This document shows positions 17,498 to 27,356 of a stretch of DNA of 64,000 bases, in pieces. The notes below the pieces were generated by a model. The model did no database searches and had not been told where the DNA came from. It saw only the letters and a program-made list of their open reading frames with translations. The stretch comes from Dokdonia sp. Hel_I_53. Lineage in GTDB: Bacteria > Bacteroidota > Bacteroidia > Flavobacteriales > Flavobacteriaceae. The translations under genes and the position numbers were made by a program. The DNA lies in contig NZ_VISL01000001.1 of the NCBI RefSeq assembly GCF_007827465.1, positions 501,001-565,000 of the forward strand, read 5' to 3'. Within the stretch, counting starts at the first letter, position 1. Every line of letters begins with the position of its first letter.

Positions 17498-18658
17498 TTG
17501 AGTGATATTATACATATAGCTACTGATGAGAAATTCATCAACAATGCAAACTGGTTGTTTGAAGAATCTTTTCCAGGTAAGAATCAGTTCTATATTTTAG
17601 TTCCTGAAAAAGACAGCGTGTTAATTCATGTGAAAGAGGGGAGAAATATTACTAAAATATCACAAGACACAAAATCACTAAAAAAATTATCTAGTACTGT
17701 TACTACTGAGTCTACTTTAGTTATCCATGGCCTTTTCTATCACTCTAGTGTTTTTGTAAATTTTTTGCATAGCGGTATTAGAGTTATATGGATGCTCTTT
17801 GGAAAAGAATATCACGAAAATCCTAAATTTAAGATCCAATCAACATTATATGGAAATAAAACTAAAAGTTATTTTCGATTAAATAGTTTTAGTAAAAATA
17901 TCTCTCGGTTTGTAAAAAACTATTTTAGAGATTTATTTTACTTATACACAAAGTCAACCTTAGGACCATTTAAAGAAATATATAAAGCCTCAAAAAAAGT
18001 AAACTTTATTGGGATCCTTTACAAGGAAGAATTTGATGAAATAGCGGAAGTATTAAAAAATAAAGATGTGAATTTTCTCAAATTTTCTTACTACCCAATA
18101 GAGAAAATGGTAAATAATATAAATGCTAAAGTAAAAGGGCACAATATATTATTAGGAAATTCTTCAAACATGTCTGGTAACCACATAGATGCTTTAGATA
18201 TACTTAAATCCAAAGGTATAGGAGATAGGAAAATTATTTGTCCATTAAGTTATGGAGATCCCAAATGTGCTGTCTTAATTGAGAAATATGGAGTTGAATT
18301 ATTTAACAATAATTTTTTACCATTAATTAATTTTATGCCATTACACGAGTATAATTCTTATTTAGAGCAATGTGGAATTGTAATCATGAATAATTATAGA
18401 CAGCAAGCAGTGGGTAATATTATGACCATGTTGTGGATGGGGGCAAAGGTCTTCTTAGATAAGAGAAATACAACATACAACTACCTTAAGAGAATAAACG
18501 TTCATATCTTCTCTATTAATAGTGATTTGAACAATTCAGACGCTTTTAATTTGTTGACTGAGGAACAAATTACTCATAATAGATCCATTCTAATTTCAGA
18601 AATAGGTCATGAAAAATTGCAGCAAAATCTGGAAAATGCATCTGATATTTTTATTTAA
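17498..18658 (+). CDS. wecF: Fuc4N-type glycosyltransferase, WecF (GT56) family
   Basis: This 386-residue protein resembles WecF, the TDP-Fuc4NAc:lipid II transferase of enterobacterial common antigen synthesis. The N-terminal part has IIHIATDEKFINNANWLFEE; the C-terminal half has ILLGNSSNMSGNHIDAL (about 221-237), ICPLSYGD and EYNSYLEQCG followed by RQQAVGNIMTMLWMGAKVFL (about 302-321), which align in order with conserved GT56 segments. It likely adds the (formylated) Fuc4N residue to the lipid-linked unit at the inner membrane. The start is TTG one base after the wecE stop; no ATG or GTG start gives the family N-terminus. It overlaps the flippase gene by one base. Confidence 0.82.
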   Translation: MSDIIHIATDEKFINNANWLFEESFPGKNQFYILVPEKDSVLIHVKEGRNITKISQDTKSLKKLSSTVTTESTLVIHGLFYHSSVFVNFLHSGIRVIWMLFGKEYHENPKFKIQSTLYGNKTKSYFRLNSFSKNISRFVKNYFRDLFYLYTKSTLGPFKEIYKASKKVNFIGILYKEEFDEIAEVLKNKDVNFLKFSYYPIEKMVNNINAKVKGHNILLGNSSNMSGNHIDALDILKSKGIGDRKIICPLSYGDPKCAVLIEKYGVELFNNNFLPLINFMPLHEYNSYLEQCGIVIMNNYRQQAVGNIMTMLWMGAKVFLDKRNTTYNYLKRINVHIFSINSDLNNSDAFNLLTEEQITHNRSILISEIGHEKLQQNLENASDIFI

Positions 18659-19953
18659 TGAGTTTGAAAAGGCAAATTTTTTCAGGAGCTAAATGGTCAG
18701 GTATAGGGACTTTATCTTTAGCAGTAATTGCTATATTGAAGGTTTCCATTTTAGCACGTTTATTAGAAAAAGAGGAATTTGGCCTAATGGCTCTTGTTAC
18801 TTTTGTAATGGGATTTATGAGTGTATTTAATGAGATGGGGCTATCTGCAGGTATTTTACATAAATCTGAAATCTCAGAGAAAGAGTACAGTACGTTATTC
18901 TGGTTTAATCTATTAGTAGGATTTGTTGTATATGGGCTATTACTTTTAGTTACTCCTTTAATAGCTTTATTTTATGAGGAGAATATCTTAAATTTTTTAA
19001 TCCCACTAGTAGGTGTGAATCTTATAATTTCTAGTCTAGGTCAAATTTTCAGAACACGGGAACAAAAACTTCTTCAATTTCGGCATGTAGCCCTGATTGA
19101 CATTTTTTCTGCGATTTTATCTTTAGGTTTCGCAGTTTACTTAGCATCCAATGGATATGGAATTTATTCACTTATCTATTCATATCTCTTACAGTATACA
19201 ATATCAAATATTTGTGTTTTTATTTTAGGTTTGATTAAGTACGGGCTTCAATTTCATTTCAAAATTTCAGAAACCATTCCTTTTGTAAAGGTAGGTGGGT
19301 ATCAAGTGGGGTCGCAAGTTATTAATTATTTTAACCGTGATTTAGATATTTTAATCATAGGTAAATTTTTTCCTGCAGAGGCACTTGGAGTATATAGTTT
19401 GGCAAAGCAGCTAGTGATGCGCCCCATGCAAATTCTAAACCCGATTGTAATTAAGGTTGCTTCTCCAACGCTCGCTTTATTACAAAACTCCCGAGAGCAA
19501 CTGCAGAAAGGATATTTAAAATTGATTAATCTTGTAGCAACTGTTAATATACCTGTATATATTATATTATTTATATTCTCGCCATTTTTTGTTCAATTGT
19601 TTTATGGATCAGGTTTTGGTGAAGCCATATTATTGGTTCGCATTCTATCTATATTTATGTTAATACGTGCGATCTCATCACCTGTAGGAAGTCTTGTAGT
19701 CGCTACTGGAAGAACAGATCTTGAATTTATTTGGAATATTGCAACATTGGTAATTACACCAATATGTATTATGATAGGAGCAAAGTTTAGCTTATTAGGA
19801 GCAGCTATTGGAATGACAGTATCAACGATATTATTATTTGTGCCAGGGTGGCGTTTTTTGGTTTTTAGAATGACTCAGGTAAGCTTCAAAAATTATTTAG
19901 AAGCGCTTTTTATTCTCAATGTTGATTATATAAAGAAATTTTTAAAAAAATGA
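18658..19953 (+). CDS. wzx: Polysaccharide repeat-unit flippase, Wzx/PST family
   Basis: This 431-residue integral membrane protein of the MOP superfamily has about 12 predicted helices. The N-terminal FSGAKWSGIGTLSLAVIAILKVSILARLLEKEEFG pattern (quoted in part) is the usual start of WzxC/PST exporters. It would move undecaprenyl-linked repeat units across the inner membrane for polymerisation by the EpsG-type protein encoded downstream. It is coupled to wecF by TAATG. It is a little shorter than WzxC (about 490 residues), lacking part of the last helices. The family assignment is firm; the specific substrate is inferred from context. Confidence 0.88.
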   Translation: MSLKRQIFSGAKWSGIGTLSLAVIAILKVSILARLLEKEEFGLMALVTFVMGFMSVFNEMGLSAGILHKSEISEKEYSTLFWFNLLVGFVVYGLLLLVTPLIALFYEENILNFLIPLVGVNLIISSLGQIFRTREQKLLQFRHVALIDIFSAILSLGFAVYLASNGYGIYSLIYSYLLQYTISNICVFILGLIKYGLQFHFKISETIPFVKVGGYQVGSQVINYFNRDLDILIIGKFFPAEALGVYSLAKQLVMRPMQILNPIVIKVASPTLALLQNSREQLQKGYLKLINLVATVNIPVYIILFIFSPFFVQLFYGSGFGEAILLVRILSIFMLIRAISSPVGSLVVATGRTDLEFIWNIATLVITPICIMIGAKFSLLGAAIGMTVSTILLFVPGWRFLVFRMTQVSFKNYLEALFILNVDYIKKFLKK

Positions 19954-20024
19954 GTTATGCTGCTTACACTAAGAACTTTAAAGACAATGATATTTTGTTT
20001 AAGCCTTGAAGTATGTGATTGATC

Positions 20025-21206
20025 ATGAAAAAAAAAACAAAGATATTATATATTCATCATGGTACAGGAATTGGGGGTGCTCCAATAAGCCTTCTCAATT
20101 TGATCAAAAACCTAGATAAGGAGAAGTTTGAAACAAAAATAGCTTGTCTGACAGACGGTAAGCATGTTCAATTATTCAAAGACCAAGGAATAACTACGGA
20201 AGTTATAGGTGCGACCACACATAATTTTTGCCATAATGAAACAGGTAAAAAGCAATGGTATTACTTCCCGTATTATTTATTAGTAGCATTTTTATGGTTC
20301 TACGTCGCTTTTATAAAGGCACCAAAATATCTGAAAACCCAACAATATGACATTCTTCATTTAAACTCTCATGTACTAACCAGTTGGGCTTTTGCTGGTC
20401 GCGCACTGGGGAGTAGGATTGTTTTGCATAATAGGGAGGCCATTACGAAGGGGTATATTGGTTTAAGGTATAGCATACTTAAATATTTAATCGCTAAAAA
20501 TTCTAATCATATTATTAACATAAGCAAGGACAATCAGAGTCGCTTAGGAATTTTTGAAAATTCTAGTGTAGTTTACAATTTTATTAATATCCCACAGACT
20601 TATTCTAATACAATAACTGAGCATAAGAAAAGAAATGTTTTATTTCTTGGGGGTACAGCATATATTAAAGGTTTTGGTACTTTAGCAGATGCAATACCTT
20701 ACATTAATAAGAATATAGAGGTTTTAATAGCTGGAGGAATTTCTAATTTGAGTGTTACGGGGTTTATGCAAAAAATTAAAAATCTTTTTAATAATTCTAC
20801 AGTAATGCGTGAAAAATTTAATAAAATTTCAAGTAGCACTAACGTAACATTTCTCGGTATATTAACAGATCCATATGAATATATAAACGCCTGTGATGTC
20901 TTATTGACTCCATTTACAGTACCACATTTCTCAAGACCAGCAATAGAAGCATTTGCATATGGCAAACCAGTGATTGGAACTTCCATAGAAGGTATGGATG
21001 AAATTATTGATCATAATGTTAATGGGATTTTAGTCGAAAATCATAAACCTAAAGACCTAGCTAATGCTATAAATAATTTATGCAATGATCCTGAGAAGAT
21101 TCAAGAATTGGGTTTGAATGGGAGAAAAAAAGCAATTGAAATGTTTAGTCCAGCTGTAAATATGATGAAAATCGTTTCCATATACGAACACGTCCTAAAT
21201 TCATAA
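20025..21206 (+). CDS. Glycosyltransferase family 4 (GT1-type C-terminal domain)
   Basis: This GT-B fold glycosyltransferase has about 393 residues. The N-terminal ILYIHHGTGIGGAPISLLNLIKNL is the acceptor-domain glycine-rich loop, and the C-terminal VTFLGILTDPYEYINACDVLLTPFTVPHFSRPAIEAFAYGKPVIGT (quoted in part) contains the EX7E-like donor-binding region, here with FSRPAIEAFA. I chose the ATG at 20025, giving MKKKTKILYIHHG, over an in-frame TTG six bases upstream. It sits between the flippase and polymerase genes, so it should add one sugar of the repeat unit at the cytoplasmic face. Donor and acceptor are unknown. Confidence 0.85.
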   Translation: MKKKTKILYIHHGTGIGGAPISLLNLIKNLDKEKFETKIACLTDGKHVQLFKDQGITTEVIGATTHNFCHNETGKKQWYYFPYYLLVAFLWFYVAFIKAPKYLKTQQYDILHLNSHVLTSWAFAGRALGSRIVLHNREAITKGYIGLRYSILKYLIAKNSNHIINISKDNQSRLGIFENSSVVYNFINIPQTYSNTITEHKKRNVLFLGGTAYIKGFGTLADAIPYINKNIEVLIAGGISNLSVTGFMQKIKNLFNNSTVMREKFNKISSSTNVTFLGILTDPYEYINACDVLLTPFTVPHFSRPAIEAFAYGKPVIGTSIEGMDEIIDHNVNGILVENHKPKDLANAINNLCNDPEKIQELGLNGRKKAIEMFSPAVNMMKIVSIYEHVLNS

Positions 21207-21214
21207 AGTAGAAA

Positions 21215-22282
21215 ATGGTCATCTATTACGTTTATATTATCTATTGTCTAATTTTAACCTTTTTATCAAAAGTTAGAGACTCAGGCATAGGGGATAAAAA
21301 ATTAACTTTTTTATTGGGTGGAGGATTATTATTATTGATGGGGCTTCGCCATAGATCCGTGGGAAACGACGTTATTCGATACCTAGAAAGATATAAAGAT
21401 GTGGAAAGATATTTCACTTTAGAAACTAAGACGGAATCTGGTTATATGATTTTCCAAAAGATTCTAAGCTTAATGAATATTTCACCTCAAGGTTTTATTT
21501 TTACAGTGAGTCTAATTATTTTAATTCTATTTTCTTGGTTTTTTTACAAATATTCCAAAAACATAGGGATGTCCTTTTTTCTTCATTTTACTGTTGGCTT
21601 ATTTGCTTTCACAATGACAGGAATTCGACAGAGTATAGCGATAGGTCTAACTCTTATAGCAATACATTTAGCACTACAAAAAAAACTAATTTGGTATATC
21701 TTAATTATACTTTTAGCAACACTCTTTCATCAATCTGCAATAGTTTTTGCTCCAGTATATATTATTTTTCAAATCAGAAAATATAACTTTAAAATCATAT
21801 TTTTGATTTTTTTAGCCATTTTAGTAATAGGAGTATTTAATGAAATTATTTTTAATCAAATATTTTCGCTAAGCGCAAATAAGTACAATACTCAATACCT
21901 AGATACTGCAGATGAAAGTAGGACGAGTTTTATATTTATAGTTTTCTCTTTTTCACTTCCTGCTATAATAATGTTTTTATGGTTTTTAGATAACATAAGA
22001 ATTAGAGAGTTGTCTAAAATAGATATTTCTTTTTTTATAATGAGTTTAATAGGTTGTGTTTTTATACTCTTGTCCAGTCAATTGTCTTTGTTAAGCAGGT
22101 TATCTTATTATTTTATGATAGGAATTATTGTACTTATTCCTAATACCATTAAAAATTTGAAGAACCGGCCGGTTGCAAATATTAGTAGTTTTTTTTTAAC
22201 TCTAATTTCAATTGCTTATTTTATTATAGCTAACGTTGATGGAATTTCAAAAATAGACTCATATTTATTCTTTTGGGAATAA
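21215..22282 (+). CDS. EpsG-family polysaccharide polymerase (Wzy-like)
   Basis: This 355-residue protein has about ten membrane helices. The cytoplasmic/periplasmic loop GLRHRSVGNDVIRYLERY (about 42-59) and the later GIRQSIAIGLTLIAIHLA (about 135-152) plus ATLFHQSAIVFAPVY are the classic signature of EpsG proteins, which replace Wzy as polymerase in many Gram-negative and Gram-positive loci. It lies directly after a glycosyltransferase gene in the locus containing Wzx, Wza and Wzc, so it is the best candidate for the polymerase. Wzy-type proteins are poorly conserved, so details are uncertain. Confidence 0.82.
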   Translation: MVIYYVYIIYCLILTFLSKVRDSGIGDKKLTFLLGGGLLLLMGLRHRSVGNDVIRYLERYKDVERYFTLETKTESGYMIFQKILSLMNISPQGFIFTVSLIILILFSWFFYKYSKNIGMSFFLHFTVGLFAFTMTGIRQSIAIGLTLIAIHLALQKKLIWYILIILLATLFHQSAIVFAPVYIIFQIRKYNFKIIFLIFLAILVIGVFNEIIFNQIFSLSANKYNTQYLDTADESRTSFIFIVFSFSLPAIIMFLWFLDNIRIRELSKIDISFFIMSLIGCVFILLSSQLSLLSRLSYYFMIGIIVLIPNTIKNLKNRPVANISSFFLTLISIAYFIIANVDGISKIDSYLFFWE

Positions 22283-22302
22283 GCATATTAAAAATATAAA
22301 TT

Positions 22303-23337
22303 ATGAAAATTAAAAATAAAACCTTGTTGATTACTGGTGGAACAGGGTCTTTTGGTAACGCTGTGTTACAACGCTTTCTAAATACTGATCATTTCAGTGA
22401 GATTAGAATTTTCTCTCGGGACGAAAAGAAACAAGACGATATGCGTACAACTATCAAAAATAGCAAGCTAAAATTTTATATAGGGGACGTACGAAACTAT
22501 GATAGTATTGAAAGAGCTACACGAGGAGTGGATTATATTTTTCATGCAGCAGCTTTAAAACAAGTACCATCATGCGAGTTTTTTCCATTAGAGGCAACTA
22601 GGACTAACGTATTTGGGACACAGAATGTAATCGATGCAGCAGCATTTAATAAAGTAAAAAAAGTAATTTGCTTAAGCACAGATAAAGCCGCTTACCCTAT
22701 AAATGCTATGGGAATTTCTAAAGCACTTATGGAAAAAGTCGCCGTAGCTGCATCGCGTAATAATCCCGATACTACTGTATGTCTAACACGGTATGGCAAT
22801 GTAATGGCTTCTAGAGGTTCTGTTATTCCATTATTTCTTAAACAAATTCAAGAAGGAAACCCAATCACTATTACAGATCCTAGTATGACACGTTTTCTTA
22901 TGTCTCTAGAAGAGGCTGTAGAGCTTGTTCTTTTTGCTTTTGAGCACGGAAATGCTGGTGATTTATTTGTGAATAAAGCACCAGCAGGAAAGATAGGCGA
23001 TCTTGCTCAAGCCTTAAAGGAACTATGTCAAGCAGATAATGAAATAAATATTATTGGCACCAGACATGGAGAAAAATTATATGAAACCCTTTGTACCAGA
23101 GAAGAGATGCTAAAGGCAGAAGATATGGGAGAGTTTTACCGTATTCCTGCAGACAATAGAGATTTAAATTATGCACAATATTTTTCGGAGGGTGAAGAAG
23201 CTGCATCTGACATAGAAGATTACAATTCTCATAACACAAAGCAGGAAAATGTCGAAGGAATGAAACGTTTACTTTCTAACTTGCCACTTATTAAAAAGCA
23301 AGTATTTAATGAAGATGTTTCTCAATATTTGAATTAA
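22303..23337 (+). CDS. capE: UDP-N-acetylglucosamine 4,6-dehydratase/5-epimerase CapE family
   Basis: This soluble SDR of 344 residues carries out the first step of UDP-L-FucNAc synthesis, removing water from UDP-GlcNAc and inverting C5. Motifs include LLITGGTGSFGNAVLQRFL (about 8-26), FSRDEKKQDDMR, HAAALKQVPSCEFFPLEA (about 85-102), and the catalytic STDKAAYPINAMGISKALMEK in which Met and Lys replace the usual Tyr-xxx-Lys. It has no membrane helices, unlike WbpM/CapD. It is followed by a cupin gene and then capF and capG. Confidence 0.93.
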   Translation: MKIKNKTLLITGGTGSFGNAVLQRFLNTDHFSEIRIFSRDEKKQDDMRTTIKNSKLKFYIGDVRNYDSIERATRGVDYIFHAAALKQVPSCEFFPLEATRTNVFGTQNVIDAAAFNKVKKVICLSTDKAAYPINAMGISKALMEKVAVAASRNNPDTTVCLTRYGNVMASRGSVIPLFLKQIQEGNPITITDPSMTRFLMSLEEAVELVLFAFEHGNAGDLFVNKAPAGKIGDLAQALKELCQADNEINIIGTRHGEKLYETLCTREEMLKAEDMGEFYRIPADNRDLNYAQYFSEGEEAASDIEDYNSHNTKQENVEGMKRLLSNLPLIKKQVFNEDVSQYLN

Positions 23338-23342
23338 TCATT

Positions 23343-23765
23343 ATGAAAGAATTTCCTCATATTATAAAAGGAGGGTCATTCAGAGACTCTCGAGGAGAAT
23401 TAGTTTATAATAATGACTTTGATGCATCGAAAATCAAAAGAATGTACTCAATAACTAATAGTAAAGAAAATCCAGTTCGTGGATGGCAAGGTCATCAAAT
23501 TCAGAAGAGGTGGTTTACTACTTCAGTTGGACGAGCAAAAATTGATGTTATTAAAGTCAACAATTGGAAAGTCCCCAATCCTAGCGCATATATTGAGAGT
23601 TTTCTTATTTTCGCGAAAAGCGGAGATATACTATTTGTACCAGAAGGATATATTACGAGAATTAGTTCTATCACAGAAGATGCAACAATTCTTGTATTCT
23701 CAGATTATTTAATGGGAGAAATAGATGACGAATACAAATATGATCTCAATTATTTTAATAATTAA
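23343..23765 (+). CDS. Cupin-fold sugar epimerase/isomerase-like protein (WxcM/FdtA-like)
   Basis: This small 140-residue protein is rich in beta strands. The segment VRGWQGHQIQKRWFTTSVGRAKIDVIKV (quoted in part; about 44-71) aligns in style with the RG-x-HxH-K cupin motif of dTDP-sugar isomerases and RfbC-type epimerases. It lies between capE and capF, 5 bases after capE. Such genes are frequently found at this position in Bacteroidetes FucNAc clusters and are often labelled sugar epimerase, but their reaction is not established. One possibility is a separate C3 epimerisation, which in the CapF system is usually performed by CapF/CapG. Confidence 0.65.
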   Translation: MKEFPHIIKGGSFRDSRGELVYNNDFDASKIKRMYSITNSKENPVRGWQGHQIQKRWFTTSVGRAKIDVIKVNNWKVPNPSAYIESFLIFAKSGDILFVPEGYITRISSITEDATILVFSDYLMGEIDDEYKYDLNYFNN

Positions 23766-23840
23766 ATTTTCAGATAGTTATCTTCAAATTTTGATATTAG
23801 TGGTCAATAATTCAGCCCTAATATAATAGTAAAAAGTTTT

Positions 23841-24959
23841 ATGAAATTTATAGGAATAACAGGAGAAACTGGTTTTGTAGGTAAACATCTTAAAATGTTG
23901 ATTAATACCAAACCTGAAAATTTTACATTAGTTCCCTTTAACCGTACTTTTTTTGAAGATGGTTCTAAGATGGATGAATTTGTAAGCAGATGTGATGCAA
24001 TTGTGCATCTTGCTGGTATGAATAGGCACGATAATCCTCAAGTTATATATGACACCAATATTACACTTACAGAAAACCTTATATCCTCTTTAGAGAGAAC
24101 CAACTCTAAAGCCCACGTACTTTTTTCTTCGTCATCTCAAGAAGATAGAGAAAATCTTTATGGATCTTCAAAAAAGAAAGCAAGAGAATTACTCAAAAGC
24201 TGGGCTGAACAAGTTGGAGCTGTATTTACAGGAATGATTGTTCCTAATGTTTTTGGCCCTTTTGGTAAACCTTATTACAACTCGGTTGTGGCAACATTTG
24301 CACACCAGATTTCAAGTGGAGAGGAGCCTACTATTCAAGTTGATGGTGAGCTTAAGCTTATCTATGTTTTAGAGCTTGTTCAAGAAGTTTTAGATAAAAT
24401 TAATGATAGTGTACACGAACCTGAGTATGTAATTTCTCATACCGCTGTCGCGAAAGTTTCAGAAGTTTTAAATTACTTTCAAAGCTTTAAGACCACATAT
24501 CAGGATCTTGGAGTGATTCCAGTTATAACCAACACTTTTGAATTACATCTATTTAATACTTATCGATGTTATATGGATATAAAATCACACTTTCCTGTAA
24601 AATTTACGCAACATACCGATCCAAGAGGTAGTTTTGTTGAAATAATTAGATTAGGAATAGGAGGGCAAGTCTCATTTTCGACTACTATGCCTGGTATAAC
24701 AAGAGGAAATCATTATCATACTAGAAAGATAGAGCGTTTTGCAGTTATTAAAGGAAAAGCTTTAATACAATTAAGAAAAATAGGTACTGATGAGGTATTA
24801 GATTTTTATCTCGATGGTGATGAGCCAGCGTTTGTAGATATGCCTATATGGTACACTCATAATATAAAAAATATAGGTAATGACGTTTTGTATACTAATT
24901 TTTGGATTAACGAACCTTATGATGCAGCTGATGCAGATACCTATTATGAAGAAGTTTAA
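23841..24959 (+). CDS. capF: UDP-2-acetamido-2,6-dideoxy-hexulose reductase/epimerase CapF family
   Basis: CapF has two domains: an N-terminal SDR reductase (GITGETGFVGKHLKML at about 4-19, FSSSSQEDRENLYGSSKKKARELL in the catalytic region) and a C-terminal cupin epimerase from about residue 245 (FTQHTDPRGSF, then GNHYHTRKIERFAVIKGKALIQLR with metal-binding histidines). The 372-residue length fits the family (about 369). It epimerises C3 and reduces C4 of the CapE product to give UDP-N-acetyl-L-talosamine-type sugar, the substrate for the next gene product. It is well supported by both sequence and neighbours. Confidence 0.93.
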   Translation: MKFIGITGETGFVGKHLKMLINTKPENFTLVPFNRTFFEDGSKMDEFVSRCDAIVHLAGMNRHDNPQVIYDTNITLTENLISSLERTNSKAHVLFSSSSQEDRENLYGSSKKKARELLKSWAEQVGAVFTGMIVPNVFGPFGKPYYNSVVATFAHQISSGEEPTIQVDGELKLIYVLELVQEVLDKINDSVHEPEYVISHTAVAKVSEVLNYFQSFKTTYQDLGVIPVITNTFELHLFNTYRCYMDIKSHFPVKFTQHTDPRGSFVEIIRLGIGGQVSFSTTMPGITRGNHYHTRKIERFAVIKGKALIQLRKIGTDEVLDFYLDGDEPAFVDMPIWYTHNIKNIGNDVLYTNFWINEPYDAADADTYYEEV

Positions 24960-24968
24960 GTAAAAAAT

Positions 24969-26108
24969 ATGAAGAGATTAAAAGTAATGACCGTCGTAGG
25001 TACGCGTCCAGAGATTATACGTTTATCAAGGGTACTAGATGCACTTGATGCCTCTGAAGCCATTGAGCATATTTTAGTTCATACTGGTCAAAATTATGAT
25101 TATGAACTTAATCAGATATTTTTTGATGACCTTGCTATAAGAAAACCAGATTACTTTCTTGAGGCCGCAGGTAAATCTGCTACTGAAACAATAGGGAATA
25201 TTCTTATAAAAATAGATCCTCTTCTAGAAGAAATTAATCCAGATGCATTCTTAGTTTTAGGAGATACCAATAGCTGTTTATGCGCTATTCCTGCAAAAAA
25301 GCGCCACATACCTATATTTCATATGGAGGCAGGAAATCGTTGCTTTGATCAACGTGTACCAGAAGAGACAAATAGGAAAATAGTTGATCACACAGCAGAT
25401 GTTAACTTGACCTATAGCGATATTGCTAGAGAATACTTACTAAAAGAAGGATTACCAGCAGATAGAATTATAAAAACGGGGAGTCCTATGTTTGAAGTTC
25501 TTAATCACTACTTACCTAAGATTAAAGGAAGTGATGTTCTATCTCGGTTAAACCTTAAAAAAGAGAATTATTTTGTTGTTTCTGCTCACCGTGAGGAAAA
25601 TATAAGTAGTGAGCTCAATTTCAAAAATCTTATGCATGGGTTAAACGATATCGCCGATACCTATAATAAACCTATCATTGTAAGTACCCATCCACGTACT
25701 CGAAATATGATCAATAAGAAAAACATTGAGATGCACAATCATGTACAGTTTTTAAAGCCTCTAGGTTTTCACGATTATAATGCACTGCAAATGTATAGTT
25801 ATGCTGTGTTATCAGATAGTGGTACAATTTCTGAAGAATCCTCTATACTCAACTTTCCTGCTCTTAATATAAGACAGGCACACGAACGTCCCGAAGCTAT
25901 GGAGGAAGCCTCTGTAATGATGGTAGGCTTATCACCAGAAAGAATTTTACAAGGTCTTTTACAACTCAAGAGACAAGAAAGAGGTGCTAGTCGTAATTTT
26001 AGAACTGTTGTAGATTATAGTATGCCTAACGTAAGCGAGAAAGTTGTGCGTATCATACTGAGTTATACGGATTATATAAAACGCACTGTTTGGAGTGAAT
26101 CAATATAA
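24969..26108 (+). CDS. capG: UDP-N-acetylglucosamine 2-epimerase-type enzyme CapG/FnlC
   Basis: This 379-residue non-hydrolysing UDP-HexNAc 2-epimerase family member performs the final C2 epimerisation to UDP-N-acetyl-L-fucosamine. Motifs are VVGTRPEIIRLSRV (about 9-22), HTGQNYDYELNQIFF, the LGDTNS (about 98-103), HMEAGNRCFDQRVPEETNR (about 116-134), SAHREENI (about 207-214) and STHPRTR. The QRVPEETNRK variant is typical of CapG/FnlC rather than of WecB. It completes the capE-capF-capG set. The stop overlaps the next start (TAATG). Confidence 0.92.
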   Translation: MKRLKVMTVVGTRPEIIRLSRVLDALDASEAIEHILVHTGQNYDYELNQIFFDDLAIRKPDYFLEAAGKSATETIGNILIKIDPLLEEINPDAFLVLGDTNSCLCAIPAKKRHIPIFHMEAGNRCFDQRVPEETNRKIVDHTADVNLTYSDIAREYLLKEGLPADRIIKTGSPMFEVLNHYLPKIKGSDVLSRLNLKKENYFVVSAHREENISSELNFKNLMHGLNDIADTYNKPIIVSTHPRTRNMINKKNIEMHNHVQFLKPLGFHDYNALQMYSYAVLSDSGTISEESSILNFPALNIRQAHERPEAMEEASVMMVGLSPERILQGLLQLKRQERGASRNFRTVVDYSMPNVSEKVVRIILSYTDYIKRTVWSESI

Positions 26109-27298
26109 TGGATAAAGGAACTATAATATATATAGGAGGGTTTGAATTACCTGACAGAAATGCCGCAGCTCAAAGGGTAATTGGGAATGCAAAATTATTT
26201 AATTCATTAGGTTATGATGTAAAATTCATCGGGTTAACAAAGATTGACTCTGAAGTTGCTAAAAAGTTGAGATTTTATAATTTTGACAGTTACTCTCAAA
26301 AATATCCAGAAAACCCGCTATCTTGGTTAAGGTATATAACAGCAGTAAAATATTACAAGAAGATTATTAATTCTTCAACGAATGTTAAAGCAGTTGTTGG
26401 GTATAATTTACCTTCTATTTCTTTCTTAATGATTAATCAATTTTGCAAAAGAAGAGATATAGAAGTTTATTCTGATTGTACAGAATGGTATGTCACAACT
26501 AAAGAAAGAAATATATTTAAAAAAATTATAAAAAGTTTTGATGTCAAATTAAGAATGAAGTCTGTCCATAAAAGTATTAACGGAATCATAACAATAAGTA
26601 CATTTTTAACAAATTATTATAAAAATGTGAAAGGGTTGAAAATTACTCAATTACCACCTTTAGTAGATTTGGAAGATGAGAAATGGAAACAAAGGGACCT
26701 ATATGCTGAAAAAAATAGTGAAGTAGTAAAATTTGTGTATGCTGGTTCGCCTGCTTTATCTAAAAAAGTCAATGGTAAAGACAGAATAGATCTCATAGTG
26801 AATTCTTTTTACAGGCTAAGTAAAAGAATCAATTCTTTTGAATTAAAAATAATTGGTATCTCTAAAAATGATTACTTAGCTATTTACCCAGAATCTGCAG
26901 ATATTCTCTCAGAATTAGAAAGTAAAATAAAATTTCTTGGTAGAGTTCCGCATAATGATGCACTAACATACCTTAAAAATGCTGATTTTTCGATCTTTTT
27001 AAGAGATAAAAGTTTAATAACCGAAGCTGGGTTTCCTACTAAATTTGTCGAGTCTATTAGCTGTGGAATTCCTGTTTTAACAAATCCAAGCAGTAATTTA
27101 TCTGATTATTTAAAGGAGGGTGAAAATGGTTATTGGTTAGATACAAACAACATCGATAATATCACGAAACAAATTGAAAATGTTCTTGGAATGCCGAAAG
27201 ATTCTATAGCTCTTATGAAAAGTAAGACATTACAGTCCAGACTTTTTCATTATGAAAATTTTCAATACAATATGAACAAATTTTTAATTAGAAAGTGA
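26108..27298 (+). CDS. Glycosyltransferase family 4 protein
   Basis: This 396-residue GT-B glycosyltransferase starts with IIYIGGFELPDRNAAAQRVIGNAKLFNSLGYDVKFIG (quoted in part), a glycine-poor variant of the usual acceptor loop. The C-terminal domain has FVYAGSPALSKKVNGKDR, FLGRVPHNDALTYLKNADFSIFLRD and TEAGFPTKFVESISCGIPVLTN (E...E motif around 313-332). It is translationally coupled to capG, so it is a natural candidate for the L-FucNAc transferase, although this is inference from position. No membrane segment is seen. Confidence 0.82.
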   Translation: MDKGTIIYIGGFELPDRNAAAQRVIGNAKLFNSLGYDVKFIGLTKIDSEVAKKLRFYNFDSYSQKYPENPLSWLRYITAVKYYKKIINSSTNVKAVVGYNLPSISFLMINQFCKRRDIEVYSDCTEWYVTTKERNIFKKIIKSFDVKLRMKSVHKSINGIITISTFLTNYYKNVKGLKITQLPPLVDLEDEKWKQRDLYAEKNSEVVKFVYAGSPALSKKVNGKDRIDLIVNSFYRLSKRINSFELKIIGISKNDYLAIYPESADILSELESKIKFLGRVPHNDALTYLKNADFSIFLRDKSLITEAGFPTKFVESISCGIPVLTNPSSNLSDYLKEGENGYWLDTNNIDNITKQIENVLGMPKDSIALMKSKTLQSRLFHYENFQYNMNKFLIRK

Positions 27299-27356
27299 TA
27301 ATTAAATAATAAAGCATAATTTTTTTGGATTTTTTGTTTACAAATAACTAGATACA

